Of a DNA stretch of 34,989 nt, positions 1 to 6,889 are shown piece by piece. Source of the DNA: a virus; the IMG/VR virus record IMGVR_UViG_3300042309_000652, positions 1 through 34,989 of that record. One strand, written 5' to 3'. The notes under the pieces were generated by a model. It did no database searches. It saw only the letters and a list, made by a program, of their open reading frames with translations, and was not told where the DNA came from. The first letter of the stretch is position 1. Each line of letters starts with the position of its first letter. Made by a program: the position numbers and the translations under genes.

Positions 1-79
1 CAATGGGCCACCGGAACTACAGGTCATCGTTATCCGCTCTGCCGAGCGTGGCGTGACTCGTAGTTCCGGTGGCCCATTG
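1..79. repeat. Inverted repeat at contig start (likely assembly artefact)
   Basis: Bases 1-20 are the exact reverse complement of bases 60-79, with 39 bases between the arms. The other copy of this sequence, at the right end of the window, lacks the inverted arm and continues into the tail tube gene instead. Bases 1-18 are therefore probably a foldback or assembly error rather than phage sequence. A real terminal hairpin is the alternative, but nothing else supports one. Confidence 0.8.
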
Positions 80-115
80 GATGTTGTGCGGGCCTGTGAC
101 GTTCAGAATCGACAT
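19..115 (-). pseudogene. Duplicate 5' fragment of tail tube gene (contig-end copy)
   Basis: A minus-strand reading frame starts at 115 and encodes the first 32 or so residues of the tail tube protein found whole at 34457-34960. It then runs into the artefactual inverted repeat at the contig edge. A strong ribosome site (GGAGG, 7 nt before the ATG) lies at 123-127. This is not a second gene. It is the same gene seen twice because the circular molecule was cut inside it. Confidence 0.9.
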
Positions 116-144
116 GGAATTGCCTCCGTGGTTTGAGTTTATCT
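19..144. repeat. Terminal direct repeat, left copy (126 bp)
   Basis: This copy is identical to 34864-34989. It falls inside coding sequence: the start of the tail tube gene and the last codons of the tail completion gene. Those genes are intact only if the two ends are joined. This fits the k-mer overlap of a circular assembly (circularly permuted or short-repeat genome) better than a separate functional repeat. Confidence 0.9.
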
Positions 145-714
145 AGCACCCAATGCCCGAGCGATAGCACGCGCCACCTCGCGGCGGGCTGTCTCGGGCA
201 TCGCAAAGATCGGTCGGGCGGGAACGGTCACGCCCTTACCCGCCACAAGGCCAGCAGGCTTGGAGATTGGGTAGGTCGCGTTCGATGGCTTCGACTTGCG
301 CTTCGTCCCGGCCCTGCGCTTGGCCTCGTCCTGCTCAACCCATTGCTTCGCAGCCTTCCGGGTGAACGGGATGAAGTTCGGCCCGCTGGTTCGGAATCCG
401 GTCTGGTGCATTGCGGCGATGATGCTGCCTTGCAGGGTCATACGAACCCCGTTCGCCACCGCAGCCGTGGTAGCCGTCAGGCTGCGGAAGGTGTCGCCCG
501 TGTCGTACAGCGGAACCCCGCCCTTGCGGTAATGGGCCTGCTCCCGCCGCCGCTTGCCTTTGCCGATGATGATCTTCGCCGTATCGGCCCACAAGGGCGC
601 GTAGCCGCCCACGTCGCTGCCCCGCGCCTTGATACGGGCTTGCGCCTGCTTCACCAGCACCCGAGCGACCTCGGAGCCTTGTAGCCGCTTTAGGAGCAGG
701 GCGCGAATATCCAT
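139..714 (-). CDS. Tail completion / virion morphogenesis protein (HK97 gp10- or Mu gpG-like)
   Basis: 191 aa, soluble and basic. The central part (about residues 35-85) has the pattern of this family: a tryptophan-containing segment (YAPLWADT), a Lys/Arg-rich stretch, then LYDTGDTFRSL, matching the usual 'W..L...T ... L..tG.L..S' arrangement. The C-terminal part has VPARPIFAMPETARR, resembling the conserved PARPF element. Proteins of this family join head and tail or complete the tail end. Its place between the capsid/connector genes and the tail tube gene (next across the circle junction) supports that role. It starts 10 nt after the upstream gene. The last codons lie inside the 126-bp terminal repeat. 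The assignment rests on motif pattern and position only. Confidence 0.6.
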   Translation of the reverse strand: MDIRALLLKRLQGSEVARVLVKQAQARIKARGSDVGGYAPLWADTAKIIIGKGKRRREQAHYRKGGVPLYDTGDTFRSLTATTAAVANGVRMTLQGSIIAAMHQTGFRTSGPNFIPFTRKAAKQWVEQDEAKRRAGTKRKSKPSNATYPISKPAGLVAGKGVTVPARPIFAMPETARREVARAIARALGAR

Positions 715-724
715 CGTTTATGCG

Positions 725-1216
725 TCAGAACGCTTGGGTGCGCCGGGTCGGGAAGAACGTGCTATCCGCGTTCATGGCGAGGCTGCCGCGCGTCGAGGCC
801 ATGATGACCTCAACGGTAGCCGTGCCGCTGGCCCGCTTGATGTCCACCGCGAACAAACGCTTCCCGTCCCGCAAGTCGGAGAGGGTCGCCTGCGCCCGGT
901 TGGCCTTGGCCTTGACGCTCTCGGGAACGTCGCCACCTCTCCGCTCAAACAGGAAGCACAGAGCGAGATCCGCAACCAGCCCGCGAAGCATCCCGTTACT
1001 GTCCGTCGCCAGCGTTTCGAGTTCGGACACCGTGTAGGCGTTCGACCGAGTAGCCGCGCTGGCAACCTCCTCGCCAGCCCGGAGCAGGCTTTCGGTAATG
1101 ATCGTGCTGCTCGATACCGTACCGTCCGAGTTGGTATCCGATGCAAGTTCGGCCAGCAGGCGAGTATCGACGTACAGCGCAAAGTTGGCGTTTGACAGGA
1201 GTTGCGCCATCGGCAT
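725..1216 (-). CDS. Head-tail connector / adaptor protein (DUF1320-like)
   Basis: 163 aa, mostly helical in appearance. The N-terminal 95 residues look like the gp36/DUF1320 adaptor pattern: an N-terminal helix, a loop, an 'I.ESLLRAGEEV...' helix, then 'LVADLALCFLFERRG'. This kind of protein sits under the portal and begins the neck. The start at 1216 is fixed by GGAGG at 1225-1229, 8 nt before the ATG; a second in-frame ATG at 1210 is less well placed. It follows the capsid gene after a terminator-like hairpin, so it probably receives fewer transcripts than the capsid gene. The family assignment is by pattern and context, not close identity. Confidence 0.5.
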   Translation of the reverse strand: MPMAQLLSNANFALYVDTRLLAELASDTNSDGTVSSSTIITESLLRAGEEVASAATRSNAYTVSELETLATDSNGMLRGLVADLALCFLFERRGGDVPESVKAKANRAQATLSDLRDGKRLFAVDIKRASGTATVEVIMASTRGSLAMNADSTFFPTRRTQAF

Positions 1217-1237
1217 AGATCAATCCTCCAAGAAAGA

Positions 1238-1266
1238 GGGCCGCCCGGTTGTTAGCCGAGCGGCCC
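1238..1266 (-). terminator. Partial terminator after major capsid gene
   Basis: An 11-bp GC-rich stem (1238-1248 with 1256-1266, one mismatch, 7-nt loop) is followed on the minus strand by CTCTTTCTT. It lies between the capsid stop and the next ribosome site. Placed inside a co-directional operon, it would lower transcription of downstream neck and tail genes relative to capsid. Confidence 0.65.
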
Positions 1267-1292
1267 GTGGTTGCTGCCGTTAGGGGCCGCGA

Positions 1293-2336
1293 TCAGGTGA
1301 GCGCATCCTGCAAGTACAGGCCGGACGCTGGCGCAGTCAGAACCACCGCGCTGTTGTCGGTCACGCTGCCCTTGATGCGCCGATTCCACGGATCATCAAG
1401 AGTCTCAACCGTCATGTCCTCGTAAGCAAACACGGTGGCGGTGCTGAAGGACGGGCCTTCGTTACCGAGCAGGCCGCCGGGACGGCTCACGAACACGATC
1501 TCGGGCGTAGTCGCATCGCCGTAGAAGAAGCCACGCGCCGGGCTGCTGTTGCCCTTACGAGTCGACACACGCACGGTGTCATCGACAACGACTCCACCCA
1601 GACCAAAAAGGTTCTGCGGCAGACCGTAAGCGGCGAAGGTCGCGTCACCCTTCAGGAAGTTCAGCGCGTGAGGAGTGTTCTTGATGTAGTCGCGAACACC
1701 ATCGTTGGTCGCCATGATGCGAGCCGTGATGGGGTTCACGATCATCAGAATGTCCTGCGGGCCAACCGCGCCAACGGTGTTCTGCACGATCTTCTCAATC
1801 GCGGAACGAATGATGCTCTGCACAGAGTCAGTCGAGCCGTTGATAGGATTTGCACCACCAGTCAGGGCAGTAGTGTTCGCAAACACCTGCGTCGAAGGCC
1901 AGCCCGAACCACCGGAGGTGGTCAGCAGTTCCGACATTCGGTACGAGCGGTGCGTCATCATCTTCGCAGCCGCGATGCGAGCGTGGCTAGCCACGACATC
2001 CCATTGCGCCTGACGAGCAGTCTCCTGCGGAATGTGGAACGAAGACTGGAAACGCTGGCAGGTGAACTGCACCCAGTCAATGTCGCTGTTGATGCCCGTG
2101 GGACGATCCTCGCCGAGAGGCCATTGGTAGTCCTGCGTGTTGACCACCCTAGCAGTCTCCTCCTCGTCGATGCGAAGGAAGTAGCCTGCGGCCTGCTGGA
2201 CGGGAACAATCTGCGAGTACTGGGTCAGCGGGAAGCGGTTCACCGCGCGGGTGAACTCAACCTGAATCTGACCCGTCGCAGCCGAGAAGGTGGGGACGAA
2301 GGTATTCAGCCCACCGCCAATTCCGACTTCAGCCAT
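1293..2336 (-). CDS. Major capsid protein
   Basis: 347 aa, typical length for an HK97-fold coat protein. Features include the ARIAAAKMMTHRSYRMSELL helix near residues 120-140, a central stretch on nucleocapsid-like lines (DILMIVNPITARIMATNDGVRDY) and a late beta-rich region (VFVSRPGG...VFAYEDMTVETLDDPWNRRIKGSVTDN), as in coat proteins of phages with DUF935 portals. It follows protease-scaffold and decoration genes in the expected order. AGGAG lies about 10 nt before the ATG, suggesting strong translation. Residues 3-15 (EVGIGGGLNTFVP) nearly repeat residues 181-193 of the protease-scaffold protein, see findings. No large N-terminal delta domain is present. The exact fold subfamily is not proven. 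Confidence 0.85.
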   Translation of the reverse strand: MAEVGIGGGLNTFVPTFSAATGQIQVEFTRAVNRFPLTQYSQIVPVQQAAGYFLRIDEEETARVVNTQDYQWPLGEDRPTGINSDIDWVQFTCQRFQSSFHIPQETARQAQWDVVASHARIAAAKMMTHRSYRMSELLTTSGGSGWPSTQVFANTTALTGGANPINGSTDSVQSIIRSAIEKIVQNTVGAVGPQDILMIVNPITARIMATNDGVRDYIKNTPHALNFLKGDATFAAYGLPQNLFGLGGVVVDDTVRVSTRKGNSSPARGFFYGDATTPEIVFVSRPGGLLGNEGPSFSTATVFAYEDMTVETLDDPWNRRIKGSVTDNSAVVLTAPASGLYLQDALT

Positions 2337-2372
2337 TTGTCATTTCTCCTTGTGTTGGGGTTTGGCTGTGAT

Positions 2373-2810
2373 TTAAAGCGCGGTCGGGTAGTACACCATG
2401 CCGCCGTTACGATAGATGCGGATAATCTGACCCGTTGCGCCAGTCTCAAGAGCCACATAGCCCTGATAACGGAACAAAGGGCCAGCGGTCACGACCGCAG
2501 AAATCGCCTTGCCATCCGAATCGGCCTGAACTCGACCGCCGCGAACGACCGCGCCACCGCACTCGACCAGAACGACATCACCACCCTGAAGGGTGATCGG
2601 ATCGCCTTCAGCGGCGTGAAGGCTGCTGCTGAATGACTTGGTGCTGCCGTCAGCGACACCAACAACATTGTCCGCAGCCGAAGTGACCTGCTCGCCCTTG
2701 TTGTCGCTGATCGTAGCGGGGCTACCAGCGGTGGTTTCCACACGCACAAAGCGGTACGGGTAAACGTCACCCGTCGAGAGAAGTGCCGGAGTGTCAGAGA
2801 AAGATCCCAT
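2373..2810 (-). CDS. Head decoration (capsid cement) protein
   Basis: 145 aa, rich in Gly, Ala, Val and Thr and nearly all beta strand in appearance, with no cysteine cluster or membrane segment. The composition, length and position immediately before the capsid gene are those of DUF2190-like or lambda gpD-like cement proteins that bind the outside of the mature shell. A good ribosome site (AAAGGAAG) precedes the ATG at 2810 within the 18-nt gap after the protease gene. It sits between protease-scaffold and major capsid, the usual place for this protein. A minor virion protein with another role cannot be excluded. Confidence 0.7.
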   Translation of the reverse strand: MGSFSDTPALLSTGDVYPYRFVRVETTAGSPATISDNKGEQVTSAADNVVGVADGSTKSFSSSLHAAEGDPITLQGGDVVLVECGGAVVRGGRVQADSDGKAISAVVTAGPLFRYQGYVALETGATGQIIRIYRNGGMVYYPTAL

Positions 2811-2828
2811 GATCGTGCTTCCTTTCGA

Positions 2829-3551
2829 TTAGGCCTTCTGGCCCGAATACTTGGCGAAAAGCGACTTGAACTTCGTCAGGTCGCCAGCGGCCTCATGCAC
2901 CGCACGAGCGGTAGCGGCCTTGATGTCCATGCTCTCGTGAGCCTCGTCGGTGACGGTGTGCTGCGCCACGGTCGGCACGTTGATGGGATTCTTCGCCATC
3001 GTCGCCTTCCAGAACGCCATCTTCGCGGTGGGGTTGGCCGTGTCGGCCAGTTCCTCAACCATGCTGTTGCGGAACTTGCCGCAGCGGTAGCCGTCGCGGA
3101 TCATCGAATCGACCTCGCGACCAAAACGCTCAAGGCGCAACTGGCGCTCAAGTTCCTGCACACGAGCGAACAGAGCCTTCTCGCTGGTCTTGCCCTTGCT
3201 CATCTTTGCCTTTCCGCCGTAAGCGGCCTCCATCTCCTCGTCCTCCTCCTCCTCCTCCTCCTCGCCGGAGTGGGAGCCAATGTCCACGTGGACACCATCC
3301 TGCATCTCGTCCTTGTCCTCGGCGGCGTAGGCCATCTCGGCCTCGTCCTCGGCAGCCATCGCAGCCGCGTCGGCCATCTCGGCCATCTTGTCCTCGTCCT
3401 CGTCAGCAGCGCACTCGTCTGCCGCAGCAGCCGCGAGAGCCTTCTTGGCCTCCTCGTCGTGCTGCTCCATCTTCTTCTTCATCTTGCTTGGCATGGGCTT
3501 TCTTCCTGTTCCTGACGGGATGAAGGTGTTGAGTCCACCTCCGACCCCCAT
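2829..3551 (-). other. Possible internal start producing free scaffold (240 aa)
   Basis: Met182 of the protease-scaffold protein (codon 3549-3551) opens the sequence MGVGGGLNTFIP. This matches the beginning of the major capsid protein (MAEVGIGGGLNTFVP). Initiation here would give the scaffold alone, as with Mu Z and lambda Nu3, with a capsid-like N terminus. The upstream ribosome site is weak (GGTGAA just before the ATG, AAGG farther away), so this is inference. Met201 is another possible start. Confidence 0.35.
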
Positions 3552-4094
3552 TTCACCGAACTTTGCCTTGGAGTCAATAGAAACGCGCACAACTCCCATA
3601 GGCCGCTCGAAGACCACCTTCGAGCCGTGCTTACCGAATCGCGTGTCGGGCAGCGGCCTGCGCGGCGTATCACGGCCAAGCAGAGCGACTTCCGACAGGT
3701 GATTATCCTTCCAAATCTCTGCGCTGCGACGGGGATAGGCGTTCGTCGCCAGCAGCGAATCGAACGCTTCCTTCGGCATCTCGACATCGCCCACGACGTA
3801 GGCAACGCCGTTGCGCTCCTCGTAGCGGACGCTGGTGATGTCGCCAACCGCCTCGGGCCGCGTGGGCTTGCCGTCCTTCTCGTGTTCGATGACAAGTTTC
3901 GGGCGACTGCCGCGCTGGATGAACTTGCCCGTGCGGGAAACGATGTCCTTCACGCGGGCGTTGTCATAGCCCTGCATGGCCTCGTCCTCGTCCGAGTCGA
4001 TGGACGGATCGAAGCCCATGAACAGTTCAAGGTTGCGGATGCGAACCTTGCCTTCCTCGGTGTTCTCGACGGTGTGGGAGGCTTGCATGGTCAC
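2829..4094 (-). CDS. Prohead protease fused to capsid scaffold
   Basis: 421 aa in two parts. Residues 15-165 form a phage prohead (assemblin-type) serine protease domain. His71 in VIEHEKDG and Ser124 in RRSAEIW are the likely catalytic pair, followed by the family segment LSEVALLG at 133-140. Residues about 200-421 are a scaffold: very charged, Ala- and acid-rich (nine acidic residues in a row after Gly277), then a coiled-coil stretch (KALFARVQELERQLRLERFG) and a C-terminal helical tail likely to bind the coat protein. The join (180-193) copies the coat protein N terminus. Mu I/Z and lambda C/Nu3 have the same protease-then-scaffold plan. The start at 4094 is coupled to the upstream gene by an ATGA overlap. 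Confidence 0.85.
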   Translation of the reverse strand: MTMQASHTVENTEEGKVRIRNLELFMGFDPSIDSDEDEAMQGYDNARVKDIVSRTGKFIQRGSRPKLVIEHEKDGKPTRPEAVGDITSVRYEERNGVAYVVGDVEMPKEAFDSLLATNAYPRRSAEIWKDNHLSEVALLGRDTPRRPLPDTRFGKHGSKVVFERPMGVVRVSIDSKAKFGEMGVGGGLNTFIPSGTGRKPMPSKMKKKMEQHDEEAKKALAAAAADECAADEDEDKMAEMADAAAMAAEDEAEMAYAAEDKDEMQDGVHVDIGSHSGEEEEEEEDEEMEAAYGGKAKMSKGKTSEKALFARVQELERQLRLERFGREVDSMIRDGYRCGKFRNSMVEELADTANPTAKMAFWKATMAKNPINVPTVAQHTVTDEAHESMDIKAATARAVHEAAGDLTKFKSLFAKYSGQKA

Positions 4095-4678
4095 TTGCCA
4101 AAGTAGAAGCGATCCTCGACCTTGAAGGTTGCCTTCGCGCCGGGGCGGGAGAACAAATAGAACGCTTGCATTTGTGCAAACTCGATATTTTTGATCGCAT
4201 CATCGACTTTATTGCTACGAAGCGCGATGATCGCTCTAGCAACATTGGCTGCAATTTTCCCGTCAGTAAGAAATGCTCCCTGCTGTGCAGCCCGCGATGC
4301 TTCAGACAAGATGGATGATGGATTCTTGCCGTCACGAATTGCTGCGAGTGCTTGATTCAATATCTCATTGAACTTCCGCGTTTCCGGTTGCCATCCCATC
4401 GTGTCCTTCTCGCCGGGGCGGGAGTAATTGGCTCGCCGCTCAATCGCAGCAACGCCACGAGCCTCGCGCTTGCCCATGCCTTCAGCCTGACGCTTCAGAT
4501 CAACAACAGATCCGGAGGCAATGCGCTCATATCCCCGAAGATCGTTCCAAAGATACAGAACGCCCTTATCAGAACCTTCGGAAGCCTCAATGCGGAACGC
4601 CTGACCACGAATCTGCGCGTCGTGTTCCTCAATTGGCTTGTTGTATCGCTTGGTTTTGTTCACTTCCCAATTAGCCAT
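4091..4678 (-). CDS. Head-operon protein with SRPG motifs, unknown function
   Basis: 195 aa. I do not recognise the family. It appears to be a mixed helical protein: N-terminal 1-80, then the motif YSRPGEK (85-91), a helical block (100-172), then FSRPGAK (176-182) and a C-terminal EDRFYFGK (188-195). That octapeptide is identical to residues 6-13 of the next-upstream protein, which carries further copies of the SRPG motif. The gene overlaps its upstream neighbour by 8 nt and the protease gene by ATGA, so the products are probably made together. Position between gpF-like and protease genes suggests an inner-head, scaffold-associated or ejected protein. The repeated motif may be a docking or cleavage site (inference). 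Confidence 0.75.
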   Translation of the reverse strand: MANWEVNKTKRYNKPIEEHDAQIRGQAFRIEASEGSDKGVLYLWNDLRGYERIASGSVVDLKRQAEGMGKREARGVAAIERRANYSRPGEKDTMGWQPETRKFNEILNQALAAIRDGKNPSSILSEASRAAQQGAFLTDGKIAANVARAIIALRSNKVDDAIKNIEFAQMQAFYLFSRPGAKATFKVEDRFYFGK

Positions 4679-5834
4679 TCTTCACCTCCACATTCCAATA
4701 GCGTCCGGTGGTAGCCACGGGACTGGTTGCGCTGTAGCCCTTCGACGCGACCCGCCGACCGAAATCGCGGGCAAGGTCTGCGTCCTCAAACGAAATCACG
4801 AGCGTATCGCTGCCGACCTGCACGGCCCGCCATCCGCCGTCCGGCATCGCCTTCGCCGCGAGCAACTTGCCGAGCATGGGCGACTTGCTGGCCTCGGCAA
4901 ACGCGCCGCGCTCAAGGCTGGATGCGTCGAAGGTGTCTGCGTCCTCCTCGGCGTTCTTCATCGGCACACAGTTCGGCACGGTCTTTCCGTCCTTCTGCTT
5001 CGTGCCGACAGGCTCGTAGCCCTCCCAACACGCGCCCTCCATGTCAAACCGCTCGGGCTGGCCGGGGCGGGAATGCGCGTCCACGCGAACGTGCGATATT
5101 GCTCCAGAGGTCAAAACAACATACTTGCCACCCTGATAAATCCGCAGATCTCCCTTGCTATCCACCTTGAACAAGGGCGTGCCCGATGCCTTCCACTTTG
5201 CATAGTTCTTGGGCGTAATGACCGTGCTTTTCATCATGTTGGAGAGATACACCGTTTTCCCGGCTGCAAGTGCTGCTTCGATCTTGTTCAGCACCGTCTG
5301 ACCAATCGATGCCTGCGATGATTCCTCAAACCTCTCGGGCTGGCCGGGGCGGGAGAACCTCCCCCCAAAAATATTGACCTTTTCATAAGCGTTCCTCACA
5401 TTCACACCCAAGTTGAACACCCTCACCATTTCAGCACGCTTTGGGCCATCAAAGTTCTGAAACTCGTCATACAACAGGTTGAGAACATGGTTGAGTTCTC
5501 TTGGTTTGTATGTGTTCTTTATGTCTTTGAGCAACGCCTCGACTTCCTTGTAACCCAAGTCAATTCGTCTTTCGACAATTCGATCATTCGACTCCATTCT
5601 TGTCATTTTTCCGCGCTGCATCAATTCGATTGCAGTCAGAAACGCGCGGCGCGTCGGCTCAATAAAAGCATCCAACCTTCGATTTCCTGTTAGTGGGAAC
5701 AAATTGAGTTGCTTCTTCAACTCATTTAGTGTGCTTTTGTATTCCGCAGGGTGCATTCGCATTTCTGAATCTGAAAACCGCTCGGGGTGGCCGGGCTTGC
5801 CGAAGTAGAACCGATCTTCTGTCTTGTTGGTCAT
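4671..5834 (-). CDS. Modular head-operon protein with three (S/K)PG(x)PERF motifs
   Basis: 387 aa built of distinct blocks joined by a repeated motif: RFYFGKPGHPERF (8-20), a helical block (25-155), RFSRPGQPERF (159-169), a mixed block (172-250), HSRPGQPERF (254-263), a short CWEGYEPVGTKQKDGKTVPNCVP element (269-291) and a C-terminal alpha/beta block (302-387). The CWEGYE...VPNC element resembles a small module I recall in other phage head proteins. The second and third motifs share 21 identical nucleotides, indicating recent duplication. Coupled by ATGA to the gpF-like gene upstream. No enzyme signature is visible. Candidate roles are an internal head protein or a precursor cut by the prohead protease; both are inference. 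Confidence 0.75.
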   Translation of the reverse strand: MTNKTEDRFYFGKPGHPERFSDSEMRMHPAEYKSTLNELKKQLNLFPLTGNRRLDAFIEPTRRAFLTAIELMQRGKMTRMESNDRIVERRIDLGYKEVEALLKDIKNTYKPRELNHVLNLLYDEFQNFDGPKRAEMVRVFNLGVNVRNAYEKVNIFGGRFSRPGQPERFEESSQASIGQTVLNKIEAALAAGKTVYLSNMMKSTVITPKNYAKWKASGTPLFKVDSKGDLRIYQGGKYVVLTSGAISHVRVDAHSRPGQPERFDMEGACWEGYEPVGTKQKDGKTVPNCVPMKNAEEDADTFDASSLERGAFAEASKSPMLGKLLAAKAMPDGGWRAVQVGSDTLVISFEDADLARDFGRRVASKGYSATSPVATTGRYWNVEVKNG

Positions 5835-6889
5835 CGTTTGAATCCGGGGTCGGGGTACTCGCCTCTGTCGATGATGCGTTGCCGTGCTGCGTTATATCGC
5901 GCAAGTGCCTTCCGATCTAGCGTTTCGTCCTCGCGCACGAAACCCATCTCGCGGGCCTCGTCAAAGGTCACGGGCGTTAGCGCACCTCGGCAGTTGAAGC
6001 CGTTGGGAGGCACAAGCCCCTGCCGCTTGAAGTCCGCAGCCGTGGCGATATAGCCGTCCATCTGCCAATGGCTACCGGGGTTGCGGCTCTGCCCTCTGCG
6101 CCGGTAAACGCCACCCGGCGCACCGCGCGTCCTGCTGTCGTGGATCTCGACCAATCGTAGCAGGGGTGCCCACCGGGCCACGGCTGGCTTGTCCATTACC
6201 TCGGCGGTGGCCTCGTTGTACGCGGAAGCGGTGTTCGTGCGGTAGACCGTTTCCATCCGCGCCGTGGTCATCCCGATGATGCCCTCGACCTGCGCCCGCC
6301 GGATGAAGCCCGACAGCCCGCCCGTCTTTAGTCCCGCCGGGATCGCGCTGGTTTCGATGCTGCGAGCGATCAAATCTTGTATGCGTTGTGCTTGTTGCCA
6401 TGTTGCACCTTTGATCCGAAAGGCTTTTGACACAACATCTCGCAAACCATCCAAACGCTTTGTCATCTCGCGCAACGCATTCTTGTTTTCGGTCACGGCA
6501 ATGCGATTTGCAAGGCTTTGTGATTCTGCCCGTATTCGCTGCACCTCGCTCCACGAAATTGGAACTCGCCTTCGGAAGGCTCGCAAGGCTTCCCAGAACA
6601 CTCCCGGCTCAAAGCCGACCTCAACCGTAAGTTCCGCGAACGTGTCCGGCTTCTCGTCCGGCCACTCCTGCGGCTCCCATTCGTTCCCTTGCTGCTTCGT
6701 CGCCGCGTAGGCGCGAGCCTGTCCCGCAAGTTTCGTCAGCGTAAGCACTTGGCCCAACGCCTCGCCGTATCGCTCCCACGCCTCTGCAGCGTCCTCCGGC
6801 TCCTCGCGCACCTGCGCTGCGAGAGCGGCGCGATACCACCGCGCTACTTCGCGCAGCCCGCGCTTGTAGATGCGGTCGAACTCGGTCAC
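5831..6889 (-). CDS. Head morphogenesis protein (Mu gpF-like minor head protein)
   Basis: 352 aa. The C-terminal third has the Mu F signature: HDSRTRGAPGGV, then HWQMDGYIAT, then VPPNGFNCRGALTPV (about residues 245-310), matching the usual D.RTR ... H..(L/M)DG ... PPNG.NCRC pattern. The preceding region is long and helical (IEGIIGMTTARMETVYRTNTASAYNEA), as in the family. These minor head proteins associate with the portal during prohead assembly. ATGA overlaps at both ends couple it to portal (upstream) and the SRPG-motif protein (downstream). Usual Mu F has CRC in the last motif; here it is CRG, so one possible metal-binding cysteine is missing. Confidence 0.85.
   Translation of the reverse strand: MTEFDRIYKRGLREVARWYRAALAAQVREEPEDAAEAWERYGEALGQVLTLTKLAGQARAYAATKQQGNEWEPQEWPDEKPDTFAELTVEVGFEPGVFWEALRAFRRRVPISWSEVQRIRAESQSLANRIAVTENKNALREMTKRLDGLRDVVSKAFRIKGATWQQAQRIQDLIARSIETSAIPAGLKTGGLSGFIRRAQVEGIIGMTTARMETVYRTNTASAYNEATAEVMDKPAVARWAPLLRLVEIHDSRTRGAPGGVYRRRGQSRNPGSHWQMDGYIATAADFKRQGLVPPNGFNCRGALTPVTFDEAREMGFVREDETLDRKALARYNAARQRIIDRGEYPDPGFKR

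Noticed and set aside
1668-2636. Long plus-strand frame of about 320 codons opposite the capsid and decoration genes
   Set aside because: It is antisense to two well-supported genes, has no ribosome site and has Arg/His/Leu-rich shadow composition typical of GC-rich DNA.
3241-3300. CTC/TCC-rich repeat as microsatellite or phase-variable tract
   Set aside because: It encodes the acidic Glu run of the scaffold; mixed codons and a known scaffold composition explain it without phase variation.
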